A stretch of 64,000 bases of DNA from an uncultured Clostridia bacterium (GCA_947631235.1 CANRKO010000001.1:1-64000); one strand, 5' to 3'; shown: positions 26,337 to 35,318, counted from the first letter of the stretch. Translations and numbers: made by a program. The notes: a model not told the origin generated them from the sequence alone.

Positions 26337-28418
26337 TCAATAATTTTCGGCGTGAACCTCGAAGAAACTTTGCGGGTGATTGCACACAGGGCAAATCTCC
26401 GGCGCTTTTGTGCCGACGCAGATATGACCGCAGTTGCGGCACTCCCAAACCTTAACTTCGCTCTTTTCAAACACCTGAGCCGTCTCGATGTTTTTCAAAA
26501 GCGCACGGTAACGCTCCTCGTGATGCTTCTCGATTTCCGCGACCGCACGGAATTTAGCCGCAAGCTCGGGAAAACCTTCCTTTTCGGCAGTGTCCGCAAA
26601 GCCCGCGTACATGTCCGTCCACTCGTAGTTTTCGCCGTCAGCCGCTTCCTTCAGATTTTCGGGCGTATTGCCGATACCGTTAAGCTCCTTGAACCACATC
26701 TTGGCATGCTCCTTCTCGTTGTCGGCGGTCTTTAAAAACAGCGCCGACATCTGCTCATAGCCCTCTTTCTTCGCGACCGACGCGAAGTAGGTGTACTTGT
26801 TCCGCGCCTGCGACTCGCCCGCGAACGCCGCCTCAAGGTTCTTTTCCGTCTGTGTTCCCGCATACTTGTTTGTTTTCATTTCCTTTACCTCCTCTAATTT
26901 ATCTCCCGTTGACTTGCAGAGCGGACATACCGCCGTTTCGCCTTCGGGTACTTCAAACACTTCACCGCATACCTTGCACCTGTACTTTTTCATACCTTTA
27001 CGCTCCTTTTTAATATTAACTGCCGCGTCGCCCGCGTGTTTTATGCCGGTGTATTTCGCTATATCCGCGTCGGTCGTTACGAGGTCGTCCATGGACAGCC
27101 CGTGAACCGACGTGTGACCCGTTACTCTCGCGAACGTCTTTAATTCCGCGAGCGATACGTTAAGATAATTAGCCGTCCTTTGCGCCGCCGCGTCAACATT
27201 CAGCCGTTTGCGCAACTCGGGATCCTGAGTCGCGACGCCGACGGGACATTTACCGCTACCGCATATTCTGTACTGCTGACACGCCGCCGCGATCAGTGCG
27301 CCGCTTGCCACAGCCACCGCGTCCGCGCCCATAGCGAGCGCCTTTGCGAAATCGGCGCTTACGCGCAGTCCGCCCGTTATGACGAGTGAAATATCGGAAT
27401 TTACGCTATCGAGATATTTCCTAGCCCGCGCAAGCGCGTAAATCGTCGGAACGGTCGATGCCTCGCGCAGAAAATACGGACTTGAACCCGTTGCGCCGCC
27501 GCGTCCGTCAATCGTGATAAAATCGGGCTCGGCGTAAACGCAGTGCTCCAAATCATCTTCAATATGACCCGCTGCGATTTTAATTCCTATCGGTCTGCCC
27601 TCCGACCGTTCGCGCAGCATCGAAACCATAGCCTTCAAATCCTCTTTGGAGTTTATCTCCGCGAATTTGCTCGGACTTTGAATGTCCTCGCCCGGTTTCC
27701 TTCCGCGTATCGCGGCAACCTCCGGCGTAACCTTTTCACCGGGCAGATGACCGCCCATACCGGGTTTTGTACCCTGTCCGATTTTAATTTCAATCGCGTC
27801 GGACGTTTTGAGATTTTCGTCGGTGACGCTGTACTTATTCGGAATATACTCGAATATGTACTTGTACGCTGCCGCCTTTTCCTCGGGCAGTATGCCGCCC
27901 TCACCGCTGCACATAGCCGTTTTTGCCATAGCCGAGCCTTTTGCGAGAGCCGTCTTGACCTCTTTTGAAAGCGCTCCGAACGACATATGCGATATGTACA
28001 CGGGACTTTCCAGAACCATTGGCTTTTTCGCGCGTTTTCCTATCACCGTGCGCGTGTCAACGCTGTCGCCGTCATTCAGCGGCGGAGGATTTAGCTGCGC
28101 GCCGAGAATAAGAATATCCTCCCACTTCGGCAGCGGAAGATGCGTACCCATAGCCGCGCTGATGTAGTGTCCCGTCACTGCCATTTCGTGAATTTCAGCC
28201 ATGTACCGTGCCGACGGGTCACTTCGCGCAAACTGCGCGTCATATGCGAGCTCGCCGTCATATGTCTCAGCGTCCGCCGCCTGTTTCGGCTCGTCTGTGA
28301 GAACAAACTTCGACGGCGGCTGTCCGCACACGGGACACGCTTTAAGCCCCGAAAACGGCTTGCCTTCCTTTTCCTCATCGTAAATCGCACCGCACACGCT
28401 GCATTTGTAAACTGCCAT
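26337..28418 (-). CDS. Fused rubredoxin-GltB FMN domain-rubredoxin-rubrerythrin
   Basis: A 693-residue fusion of redox modules. In order: rubredoxin (about 1-45, CSVC and CPVC), a glutamate-synthase-type FMN domain (about 60-460, with [22 protein letters not shown] and [14 protein letters not shown] near its 3Fe-4S site), a small rubredoxin-like domain (476-512, CKVC and CPLC), a four-helix diiron rubrerythrin (about 520-650, [14 protein letters not shown] and EKHHEERY) and a final rubredoxin (CRNC and CPVC). The frame is open throughout. Good ribosome binding sites with ATG remain at both inner joints (26993 and 26879). It follows perR by 18 bases and probably detoxifies peroxide. I chose the ATG at 28418, with GGAGGAG before it. 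Confidence 0.88.
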   Translation of the reverse strand: MAVYKCSVCGAIYDEEKEGKPFSGLKACPVCGQPPSKFVLTDEPKQAADAETYDGELAYDAQFARSDPSARYMAEIHEMAVTGHYISAAMGTHLPLPKWEDILILGAQLNPPPLNDGDSVDTRTVIGKRAKKPMVLESPVYISHMSFGALSKEVKTALAKGSAMAKTAMCSGEGGILPEEKAAAYKYIFEYIPNKYSVTDENLKTSDAIEIKIGQGTKPGMGGHLPGEKVTPEVAAIRGRKPGEDIQSPSKFAEINSKEDLKAMVSMLRERSEGRPIGIKIAAGHIEDDLEHCVYAEPDFITIDGRGGATGSSPYFLREASTVPTIYALARARKYLDSVNSDISLVITGGLRVSADFAKALAMGADAVAVASGALIAAACQQYRICGSGKCPVGVATQDPELRKRLNVDAAAQRTANYLNVSLAELKTFARVTGHTSVHGLSMDDLVTTDADIAKYTGIKHAGDAAVNIKKERKGMKKYRCKVCGEVFEVPEGETAVCPLCKSTGDKLEEVKEMKTNKYAGTQTEKNLEAAFAGESQARNKYTYFASVAKKEGYEQMSALFLKTADNEKEHAKMWFKELNGIGNTPENLKEAADGENYEWTDMYAGFADTAEKEGFPELAAKFRAVAEIEKHHEERYRALLKNIETAQVFEKSEVKVWECRNCGHICVGTKAPEICPVCNHPQSFFEVHAENY

Positions 28419-28436
28419 ACACACTCCTCCTTTACG

Positions 28437-28829
28437 TTAAATTTTCTCTTTTTTCCGACATTCGGGACAAAGTCCCTCAAATATCGTTCTGTGACGCTCT
28501 ATCTTAAAACCCGTCTCACGCTCCGCCGCCGCGTCAAAGCTCTCCTTGTAGCTTACGGGCGCGTCAATAACGGTGCCGCAGCCCACGCAGAACATATGAT
28601 AATGCCTGTCGAGCCGCACATCGTACCTGTCAGCGGCGGGAACCTTGACATGGAGTATTTCGCCGCTTTCCGCGAGAATATTCAGATTTCGGTACACCGT
28701 GCCGCGGCTGATTTTATCGTCCCTTTCGCGGACGTCCATATAAATCTCGTCCGCGCTGGGATGGTCACAGCGGCTGCGCACCGCCTCAAGCACCAGCCGC
28801 CGCTGCCTTGTGTCGCGCGTCTGTTTCAT
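28437..28829 (-). CDS. perR: Fur-family regulator, PerR-like
   Basis: Metal-dependent repressor of the Fur family. The winged-helix N-terminus has PSADEIYMDVRERDDKISRGTVYRNLNIL. The C-terminal dimer domain has HYHMFCVGCG and CPEC, which give the structural zinc site, and histidines for the regulatory metal. Length (130 residues) and the downstream rubrerythrin fusion favour PerR over Fur or Zur. The ATG at 28829 is chosen because GAGAGGG precedes it; the frame is open further upstream, but that part lies over the promoter. It likely represses itself and the fusion gene. Confidence 0.88.
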   Translation of the reverse strand: MKQTRDTRQRRLVLEAVRSRCDHPSADEIYMDVRERDDKISRGTVYRNLNILAESGEILHVKVPAADRYDVRLDRHYHMFCVGCGTVIDAPVSYKESFDAAAERETGFKIERHRTIFEGLCPECRKKEKI

Positions 28830-28853
28830 TTTTAAAACCCTCTCACTATTGCT

Positions 28854-28898
28854 ATTAAGACTTAATCCTATTATAATACATTTTATACCGTTTGTCAA
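28854..28898 (-). promoter_or_regulatory. perR promoter and candidate operator
   Basis: On the minus strand TTGACA (28893-28898), 17 bases and TATAAT (28870-28875). A palindrome attaag-a-cttaat (28854-28866) lies at the transcription start, a plausible Fur/PerR-type box. Confidence 0.75.
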
Positions 28899-28962
28899 GA
28901 TATGGGAAATTATATTTTGAGGTTATTTTTGCATTTGCATGATAAATTTACATATTTTTGTG

Positions 28963-28991
28963 TTGCAGTATTGGGAAAGTTATGTTATAAT
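28963..28991 (+). promoter_or_regulatory. Promoter of the NifU-like/GGGtGRT operon
   Basis: TTGCAG (28963-28968), 17 bases and TATAAT (28986-28991); AAAGGAG precedes the first start codon. Confidence 0.75.
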
Positions 28992-29036
28992 TATCACAAA
29001 CGGCGGTTTCCGCAAACGATGAAAGGAGTACATAGT

Positions 29037-29729
29037 ATGAAATATTCAAGTGAAGTAGAGAATATGTGTCCCTTGGCAAAGGGCGCGTATCACGGTCCGG
29101 CTCCTATCCCGCAGGAAGGAAAATGGACGCAGGCTAAGGAAATTACCGACATTTCCGGTCTTACGCACGGCATAGGCTGGTGCGCTCCGCAGCAGGGCGG
29201 CTGTAAGCTGACGCTTAACGTAAAGGAGGGCGTTATACAAGAGGCTCTCGTTGAGACGATAGGCTGCTCGGGTATGACCCACTCGGCTGCTATGGCTGCC
29301 GAAATTCTTATCGGCAAGACGATTTTGGAAGCGCTCAACACCGACCTCGTGTGCGACGCGATCAATACCGCTATGCGCGAGCTGTTCCTCCAGATTGTAT
29401 ACGGACGTACACAGACGGCGTTCTCGGAGGACGGACTTCCCATCGGCGCGGGTCTTGAAGACCTCGGCAAGGGACTTCGCTCGCAGGTAGGCACGACGTA
29501 TGCTACGAGCAAGAAAGGTCCGCGTTATCTCGAATTGGCTGAGGGCTACATAACAAAGATAGCCGTTGACGAAAATGACGAGATTATCGGCTACAAGTTC
29601 GTTCATCTCGGCAAGATGATGGAAATGATCGCCAAGGGTACGGACGCGAACGAAGCGCTCGAAAAGGCGAGCGGTCAGTACGGCAGAGTTGACGACGCTG
29701 TTAAGCTCATCGACCCGAGACACGAATAA
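29037..29729 (+). CDS. NifU/IscU-like iron-sulfur scaffold protein
   Basis: A 230-residue member of the NifU-N-like group that accompanies GGGtGRT proteins. The segment GWCAPQQGGCKLTLNV and ETIGCSGMTHSAAMAAEILIGKTILEAL resembles the IscU core with conserved cysteines. The C-terminus is unrelated to known scaffolds. The ATG at 29037 follows GAAAGGAG at the right distance and begins MKYSSEVENMCPLAKGAYHG; the longer open frame before it covers the promoter. The partner gene follows after 21 bases. The exact function is not known. Confidence 0.8.
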   Translation: MKYSSEVENMCPLAKGAYHGPAPIPQEGKWTQAKEITDISGLTHGIGWCAPQQGGCKLTLNVKEGVIQEALVETIGCSGMTHSAAMAAEILIGKTILEALNTDLVCDAINTAMRELFLQIVYGRTQTAFSEDGLPIGAGLEDLGKGLRSQVGTTYATSKKGPRYLELAEGYITKIAVDENDEIIGYKFVHLGKMMEMIAKGTDANEALEKASGQYGRVDDAVKLIDPRHE

Positions 29730-29750
29730 TTGAGAGGGAGGTAAAATATA

Positions 29751-30752
29751 ATGGCTTTATTTGAGAGTTATGAAAGAAGAATAGATCAAATCAACGCCGA
29801 GCTTAATAAGCACGGTATTTCCTCGATAGAAGACGCAAAGAAGATTTGCGACGAAAAGGGCGTTGACGCTTACGGCATCACAAAGAGCATCCAGCCGATT
29901 TGTTTCGAGAACGCGGCTTGGGCGTACACCGTAGGCGCGGCTATCGCGATAAAGGACGGCTGCACGAAGGCTGCGGACGCTGCCGAGAAAATCGGTCTGG
30001 GCTTGCAGTCATTCTGTATCCCGGGTTCCGTTGCGGACGACAGAAAGGTTGGTATCGGTCACGGCAACCTCGGCGCGATGCTTTTGAGAGAAGAAACGAA
30101 GTGTTTCGCATTCCTCGCCGGTCACGAATCATTCGCGGCGGCGGAGGGCGCGATAGGTCTTGCGAGAAGTGCGAACAAGGCTCGTAAAGAGGATTTGAGA
30201 GTAATCCTGAACGGTCTCGGCAAGGACGCGGCACAGATTATTTCGAGAATTAACGGCTTTACATACGTTCAGACGAAGTTCGACTACTACACCGGCGAGG
30301 TTAAGGTCGTTAAGGAAACGGCATACTCAAAGGGCGAGAGAGCGAAGGTTCGCTGCTACGGCGCGGACGACGTTCGCGAGGGCGTTGCTATCATGCACCT
30401 TGAAGGCGTTGACGTTTCAATAACGGGCAACTCCACAAACCCGACGCGTTTCCAGCATCCCGTTGCGGGAACGTACAAGAAGGAATGTATCGAACAGGGC
30501 AAGAAGTACTTCTCCGTTGCGTCCGGCGGCGGCACGGGCAGAACGCTTCACCCCGACAACATGGCTGCGGGCCCCGCGTCATACGGCATGACCGACACGA
30601 TGGGCAGAATGCACTCCGACGCGCAGTTCGCCGGCTCGTCGTCCGTACCGGCTCACGTTGAAATGATGGGACTTATCGGTATGGGCAATAACCCGATGGT
30701 CGGCGCAACCGTCGCGGTCGCCGTTGCCGTTGAAGAGGCAATGAAGGGCTGA
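29751..30752 (+). CDS. GGGtGRT protein
   Basis: A 333-residue conserved protein named after the motif seen here as SGGGTGRTLHPDNMAAGPASYGMTDTMGRMHSD (split in the sequence, near residues 262-294). It is usually encoded beside a NifU-like scaffold in anaerobes, as here, and its biochemical role is unknown. The sequence is glycine- and alanine-rich and lacks membrane segments. GAGGGAGG precedes the ATG, and a palindromic terminator follows. High use of preferred codons suggests strong expression. Confidence 0.88.
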   Translation: MALFESYERRIDQINAELNKHGISSIEDAKKICDEKGVDAYGITKSIQPICFENAAWAYTVGAAIAIKDGCTKAADAAEKIGLGLQSFCIPGSVADDRKVGIGHGNLGAMLLREETKCFAFLAGHESFAAAEGAIGLARSANKARKEDLRVILNGLGKDAAQIISRINGFTYVQTKFDYYTGEVKVVKETAYSKGERAKVRCYGADDVREGVAIMHLEGVDVSITGNSTNPTRFQHPVAGTYKKECIEQGKKYFSVASGGGTGRTLHPDNMAAGPASYGMTDTMGRMHSDAQFAGSSSVPAHVEMMGLIGMGNNPMVGATVAVAVAVEEAMKG

Positions 30753-30765
30753 TTTAAAATCATAC

Positions 30766-30799
30766 ACAAAAAACAGCGTTCATATGAACGCTGTTTTTT
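30766..30799. terminator. Bidirectional terminator after the GGGtGRT gene
   Basis: A perfect palindrome around aacagcgttcat / atgaacgctgtt is flanked by A- and T-runs. It lies between two convergent genes. Confidence 0.85.
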
Positions 30800-30823
30800 C
30801 TATTGCCTGAAATGTTATTCGCC

Positions 30824-32788
30824 TTACACAAAATATTCCACCGCGCCGCTGCCCTTTTTGACAAACGCGATAAATTCGTCGATAGCGGCGGCGCAGGTTA
30901 TGAATTGTCCGCCGTCAAATTCGCGCTTGTCGGTCGTTCTTACCCACGTACCCTTTGGCAGATACACGCGTCGTTCCGTTTGACCCTCGTCGAGAATCGG
31001 CGCGAACAGAATATCCGAGCCGAACATATACTGGTCGTCAAGGGCGTAGCAGTTATCGTCGTCGTAGAAATCGAAGAACATCGGGCGCATGATAGGCGTA
31101 CCCGTTTCCGACGCGATATTCATATGCTTTATGATGTACGGTTTAAGCCTTTTGCGCAGTTCGAGCAAATCCTTCAATATGCAGTAATTCCTCTCGCCGA
31201 AACTCCATATCTCGTTGTCGCCGCCGCTTTTTTCAAGTACTTCGGGGTGACGGTCAACATGGTTTTTCGGTTTTACCCTCGTGCCGTGCAGCCGCATTAC
31301 GGGGCAGAACACGCCGAACTGGAACCAGCGCACGATAAGTTCGCGGAAATAGTCGCTTTCAATGTCGCCGCCGTGGAAACCGCCTATGTCGCTGTTCCAC
31401 CACGGAATACCGCACATCGCCATCGACAGCCCCGACACAACGCTTTGGCGCAGCGATTGGAACGTTGAGGGAATATCGCCGTTCCACACGACCGTACCGA
31501 ATTTCTGACTGCCCGGGTAACTCGCGCGTACGAGCAGCGCAATGTCGTCCTCGCCCTCGGATTTTAACGCGTCGCAGAACGCTTTCGCGTAGTAGTAGGG
31601 GTACAAAAGCGCCGTCTGCGCGCCGTTCCCGATATGGAACTTCAGATTGTCAAACTGCTGCGGGTGAACCTCCGGCTCAGACTGATCGAGCCAGAATGTC
31701 TTTATGCCGTACTCGTAATAGTTTTTCCGCACCTGCTCCCACAGAAAGGCGCGCGTAGCGGGGTTTGTCACGTCGATATACGTCTGCTGACCGTTGAACG
31801 GGAAAATGCCGTACTGTCCGTTTTCCGTGCGGACGAGCATATTGTTGTCGTCCATGTACGCGTAATTTTTGCTGTTCGGGTTTATCGTGGGCCAAATCGA
31901 CACAACCGGCTCGATATCGAGCGACCTTAACTCGTCGCACATCGCCTTCGGGTCGTGCCAAAGCGTCGGGTCAAACTCCCAGTTGCCCTGCTCCGTCCAG
32001 TGGAAAAAGTCTATAACTATCGCGTTAATGGGCAGTCCGCGCTTTTTGTACTCTCTCGCGACCGCCATTAAATCGTCCTGACTTTCATAGCGCATCTTGC
32101 TCTGCCAAAAGCCCGCCGCCCATTCGGGAAATTTCGGCGCGAAACCGGTAAGGACGCAGTATTTACGCATTACGTCCGCAGGGCTGTCGCCGCCGATAAT
32201 TATGTAGTCCGCCTGATACGCGCTGTCGCACATCCAAAGCGTGTGGTTGCGCGTAAGCTCGCAGCGTCCCGTGCCGGGGCTGTTCCACAAAAAGCCGTAG
32301 CCGAGCGACGAATACACAAACGGCATGGAGCTTTTTGTGTTGTAATGCACCAAATCATATGAGCAGCCCTTGCGGTCGAAACAGCTTTGCTGCTCCTGAC
32401 CGAGACCGTAAAAATGCTCGCCGTCGTTTGACTCGAAAACGGCTTTTACTTGGTAATTGCTCCCCTCGACATGGCGGAAAATGCCGTCGTCCTCTTTTCT
32501 TGTGCGGAGGATTTCCTTATTGTTTTTATAGAAAACAAGCTGATAATCGCACCATATTTTTGTAAGCTCGACCGATAAGCTGCCGTTCGTAAGCACGGCT
32601 TTGTCCTCATCGCCCGTTATATCGCATTTAACCTCGGACGGCGGTATGACCGTCCACGTCTCGTCCGAAAGAACCGTATTGCGAGACGCGCGGACGCGTA
32701 TGCTGTCCTTGCCGTAAGGCTCTGCGCGCACCAGCTTATCCCTCATCGAAAATGTAATATTATTATCACCGAACAAAATCTGTCCCAT
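30824..32788 (-). CDS. GH31 glycosidase (alpha-xylosidase/alpha-glucosidase type)
   Basis: A 654-residue family 31 glycoside hydrolase. The catalytic nucleophile is the Asp in KTFWLDQSEPE. The N-terminal galactose-mutarotase-like domain, the (beta/alpha)8 barrel with VIDFFHWTEQGNWEFD, and the later RGTRVKP-type region RLHGTRVKPKNH all fit. The WLDQSEPE wording is nearer alpha-xylosidase-like or related members than maltase, but the substrate cannot be fixed. There is no signal peptide, so it acts on imported sugars. The promoter carries a palindromic operator, so it is probably substrate-induced. Confidence 0.88.
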   Translation of the reverse strand: MGQILFGDNNITFSMRDKLVRAEPYGKDSIRVRASRNTVLSDETWTVIPPSEVKCDITGDEDKAVLTNGSLSVELTKIWCDYQLVFYKNNKEILRTRKEDDGIFRHVEGSNYQVKAVFESNDGEHFYGLGQEQQSCFDRKGCSYDLVHYNTKSSMPFVYSSLGYGFLWNSPGTGRCELTRNHTLWMCDSAYQADYIIIGGDSPADVMRKYCVLTGFAPKFPEWAAGFWQSKMRYESQDDLMAVAREYKKRGLPINAIVIDFFHWTEQGNWEFDPTLWHDPKAMCDELRSLDIEPVVSIWPTINPNSKNYAYMDDNNMLVRTENGQYGIFPFNGQQTYIDVTNPATRAFLWEQVRKNYYEYGIKTFWLDQSEPEVHPQQFDNLKFHIGNGAQTALLYPYYYAKAFCDALKSEGEDDIALLVRASYPGSQKFGTVVWNGDIPSTFQSLRQSVVSGLSMAMCGIPWWNSDIGGFHGGDIESDYFRELIVRWFQFGVFCPVMRLHGTRVKPKNHVDRHPEVLEKSGGDNEIWSFGERNYCILKDLLELRKRLKPYIIKHMNIASETGTPIMRPMFFDFYDDDNCYALDDQYMFGSDILFAPILDEGQTERRVYLPKGTWVRTTDKREFDGGQFITCAAAIDEFIAFVKKGSGAVEYFV

Positions 32789-32820
32789 GGCGGTATCCTC
32801 CTGTTTGTTTTGCTTTTTTC

Positions 32821-32857
32821 AGTATACTTATTTGTCGATATATTGTCAATACAATAT
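32821..32857 (-). promoter_or_regulatory. GH31 promoter with operator
   Basis: On the minus strand TTGACA (32844-32849), 17 bases and TATACT (32821-32826). The inverted repeat atattgt-caat-acaatat (32840-32857) covers the -35 box, a likely repressor site. Confidence 0.75.
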
Positions 32858-32926
32858 TGAAAAATTATAAATTTTGTTTCGGACGGGATTAAAACAGCGC
32901 AATCTGCCCCGCCGCCCATGTCGGTA

Positions 32927-32955
32927 TTGACATATCGGTGAAAATGATGTAGAAT
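32927..32955 (+). promoter_or_regulatory. Promoter of the pyridoxine-type kinase gene
   Basis: TTGACA (32927-32932), 17 bases and TAGAAT (32950-32955). Confidence 0.75.
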
Positions 32956-32986
32956 TATCAGGCAATAAACGGGAGTAGGGGAACAT

Positions 32987-33826
32987 ATGAAAAGAATAGT
33001 ATCAATACAGGACATATCATGTTTCGGAAAATGCTCGCTGACGGCTGCGCTGCCGATAACGTCGGCGATGGGGATAGAGACGTGCGTCATACCGACGGCG
33101 GTGCTTTCGACGCACACCGGCACGGGCTTTGAGGGCTACACGTACCGCGACCTCACATCGGATATACCGCAGATTTCGGCGCACTGGAAACGGCTAAATC
33201 TCCGCCTTGACGCAATCTGCACCGGCTACCTCGGCTCATTCGAACAGATAAAAATCGTATCTGACTTTATGGACGACTTCGGCACGGACGACAATCTTAT
33301 AATCGTCGATCCCGTAATGGGCGACAAGGGCGAGTATTACAAGGGCTTTAACGACGGATTTGCGAACGAGATGAAAAAGCTGTGTAAAAAAGCCGACGTG
33401 ATACTGCCGAATCTCACTGAGGCGGCACTGCTTTTGGGCGAGGACTACCTCGGCGACAGCTATGACGAAAAAAGCATAAAGGAACTTCTCGCTCGGCTCG
33501 CGACGCTCGGCTCGGACATTGTCGTTCTCACGGGCGTGAGTTTTAATGAAAACTCGCAGGGCGTAATGTCCTACAACCGCGTCACGGGTGAATTTTCGTC
33601 GTATTTCAGCGACAATATCCCGGGTTACTTCCATTCAACCGGCGACGTGTTCTCCGCGACGCTTTCCGGCGCGCTCGTAAAGGGCTTTGACATGGGCAGA
33701 GCGATAAAGGTCGCGGTCGATTTTACCGTCGACTGCATAAAACACACGCTCGGCCACGAAAAAGAACATTGGTACGGCGTCATGTTCGAGGACTGTATCG
33801 GCGACTTGATTGAAATGATAAAATGA
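32987..33826 (+). CDS. Pyridoxal/pyridoxamine kinase (PdxY/PdxK-like)
   Basis: Ribokinase-superfamily enzyme that phosphorylates vitamin B6 forms. The N-terminus SIQDISCFGKCSLTAALPITSAMG is characteristic of PdxK/PdxY. DPVMGDKGEYYKGF and ILPNLTEAALLLG follow, and the anion-hole and catalytic GDVFSATLSGALV lies near 223, with the catalytic aspartate in the GD pair. The length is 279 residues. GGGAGTAGGGG precedes the ATG. It is a single gene with its own promoter and two hairpins behind it. Confidence 0.9.
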   Translation: MKRIVSIQDISCFGKCSLTAALPITSAMGIETCVIPTAVLSTHTGTGFEGYTYRDLTSDIPQISAHWKRLNLRLDAICTGYLGSFEQIKIVSDFMDDFGTDDNLIIVDPVMGDKGEYYKGFNDGFANEMKKLCKKADVILPNLTEAALLLGEDYLGDSYDEKSIKELLARLATLGSDIVVLTGVSFNENSQGVMSYNRVTGEFSSYFSDNIPGYFHSTGDVFSATLSGALVKGFDMGRAIKVAVDFTVDCIKHTLGHEKEHWYGVMFEDCIGDLIEMIK

Positions 33827-33829
33827 AAT

Positions 33830-33879
33830 GACCCCCTTAACGGGGGTCGTGTTTGCGGCGGTCATTGACCGCTTTTTTT
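33830..33879 (+). terminator. Terminator region after the kinase gene
   Basis: Two hairpins in a row: gaccccc / gggggtc (33830-33848) and gcggtc / gaccgc (33858-33872). The second is followed by seven T. Confidence 0.8.
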
Positions 33880-34084
33880 AATTTTCAAAATCCCATTCAA
33901 ACAACTCATTGGGCGTAATATCAAAAAATATACACATCGCCTCAATGTTTTCGTATTTTATAGATGCGGTTTTGTTGTTTATCATGTTACTGAAATTCTG
34001 ATAACTCATGCCAAGTTCTTTGTATAACGAATACTTTGACAGTCCGCGCTCGTTCAGCAGCTCCGCCGCACGTAATCTCAACAT
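33878..34084 (-). CDS. Small XRE/Cro-type regulator
   Basis: A 68-residue helix-turn-helix protein with nothing beyond the DNA-binding domain: LSKYSLYKELGMSYQNFSNMINNKTASIKYENIEAMCIFFDITPNELF reads as the five helices of a Cro/C1 domain (quoted here only as the region about residues 18-65). The ATG at 34084 follows GAGGGTG. It is divergent from the SLOG gene, and the shared AT-rich intergenic region is full of repeats, so it is probably the repressor of that gene and of itself. Confidence 0.82.
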   Translation of the reverse strand: MLRLRAAELLNERGLSKYSLYKELGMSYQNFSNMINNKTASIKYENIEAMCIFFDITPNELFEWDFEN

Positions 34085-34104
34085 ATGCAACACCCTCTAT
34101 ACTG

Positions 34105-34183
34105 TATGTATACATATGATTTTAATACATAAATTATCTTGACATATAGACTATTACATTATATAATGAATACATTATATAAT
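34105..34183. promoter_or_regulatory. Divergent promoter/operator between XRE and SLOG genes
   Basis: For the plus strand TTGACA (34139-34144), 17 bases and TATAAT (34162-34167). The 13-mer tacattatataat is repeated exactly at 34155-34167 and 34171-34183, each holding the palindrome attatataat. A further palindrome, tatgtatacata, lies at 34105-34116 on the XRE side. Confidence 0.8.
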
Positions 34184-34197
34184 AAGGAGCAGTAATA

Positions 34198-34638
34198 ATG
34201 AATAAAATCTGCGCGTTCTGCGGTCACAGATTGGTATTGGACGGCGAAGTGAAATCACATCTCAATACGGAAATAGAAAAGCTTGCCGAACGGGGATTTA
34301 CGGAATTTTACAGCGGCGGTATGGGCGAATTTGACAAGATGTGTGAGAATGTTGTTAGGAAATATAAAAGAAAAAACAATGAAATAAAGTTAATCTTGGT
34401 TTTGCCGTACATGACGGTCGCTGTTAACAGATACGGAGATGAATACAAAAGGCTATATGATGAGATTATAATTCCCGATTTGGGAGATATACATTATAAA
34501 CGTGCCATTACCGAGCGCAACAAATGGATAGCGGAGCATGTTGACACAGTGATTACTTATATACGCCGAGATTACGGCGGCGCATGGAATATGTACAGAT
34601 ACGCGAAAAAAATCGGTACGGAAATTATAGAAATATAA
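34198..34638 (+). CDS. SLOG-family (YpsA/DUF1273-like) protein
   Basis: A 146-residue Rossmann-like protein of the SLOG superfamily, which binds nucleotides or nucleotide-like ligands. Typical elements are CAFCGHR at the start, YSGGMGEFDKMC (about 38-49), the ITERNKWIAEHVDTVITY stretch (about 103-120) and RRDYGGAWNMYRYAKK. The related YpsA proteins have general roles in cell envelope or stress, while other SLOG proteins sense signals in conflict systems. The private divergent regulator hints at inducible expression. Substrate and role are unknown. Confidence 0.78.
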   Translation: MNKICAFCGHRLVLDGEVKSHLNTEIEKLAERGFTEFYSGGMGEFDKMCENVVRKYKRKNNEIKLILVLPYMTVAVNRYGDEYKRLYDEIIIPDLGDIHYKRAITERNKWIAEHVDTVITYIRRDYGGAWNMYRYAKKIGTEIIEI

Positions 34639-34669
34639 AAAACAGGCGAATGTTCTTCGCCTGTTTTTA
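34637..34669. terminator. Terminator between SLOG and LUD genes
   Basis: The stem acaggcgaa / ttcgcctgt is flanked by A- and T-runs between convergent genes. Confidence 0.85.
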
Positions 34670-34673
34670 TGTA

Positions 34674-35318
34674 TCAATATCCCAGCGGTTCGGGGACGAG
34701 CACGATAGTAATTCTGCCGGGGAAGTAGTGGCAGCCGGTCACGATGCTCGTCACGTTGCACACTCTCGCCGCGCTGTGGCAGTTGGAGCACTGAATATTA
34801 TCGTCCGTCGCGCACGGCGTTTTGTGCGTGATACGTCTCGCGTTCATCGGCGCGATAGACTTCGCTCTCTTAAGACCCTCGTCGAGCGTGTCGCATATCT
34901 TGTTCGCGCCCGCGACGATTATAACCTTCTTCGGCCCGAATACGATCTGACTCGTGCGGTTACCCGTACAGTCAATGTTCACAAGTTCGCCCGTCATGGT
35001 AATCGCGTTCGTGCTTGACACAAACACGTCGGCATGGTAGCCCTCGCGGTACTTTTCAAGCATCGCCTCAAAGTTCGGCGTGTTGTAACGGTCGATAAAC
35101 TTGTACTTGTCGGAACGTATCTCGTCGAGTATGCCCGTCTCGTTAAGCGTCACGCTGCCGCCGACGGCAATGGTGCTGCCCTCGGGAATCATATCCATGA
35201 CGATTCTTTTCGCGTCCTCCTTGTCCTTAGCCACCGCCGTGCCGAACTTATTTTCCTCCAGCACTTTCACAAGGTCGGCTATCCTTCTTTCGTAAGCCCA
35301 TTTTTGCGTTGCGTCCAT
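34674..35318 (-). CDS. LUD-domain protein (lactate utilization type)
   Basis: A 214-residue stand-alone LUD (DUF162) protein of the LutC/YkgG group. Features are GSTIAVGGSVTLNETG (about 48-63), DVFVSSTNAITMTGELVNID and the C-terminal cysteine cluster CATDDNIQCSNCHSAARVC. In other bacteria LutC works with LutA and LutB in L-lactate oxidation. Neither is near here, so the role is open; single LUD proteins are common in Clostridia. AAAGGAGGTAACGCGT precedes the ATG. Confidence 0.85.
   Translation of the reverse strand: MDATQKWAYERRIADLVKVLEENKFGTAVAKDKEDAKRIVMDMIPEGSTIAVGGSVTLNETGILDEIRSDKYKFIDRYNTPNFEAMLEKYREGYHADVFVSSTNAITMTGELVNIDCTGNRTSQIVFGPKKVIIVAGANKICDTLDEGLKRAKSIAPMNARRITHKTPCATDDNIQCSNCHSAARVCNVTSIVTGCHYFPGRITIVLVPEPLGY

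Noticed and set aside
28902-29036. Possible longer N-terminus of the NifU-like protein
   Set aside because: It runs across the TTGCAG-TATAAT promoter; AAAGGAG before the ATG at 29037 decides the start.
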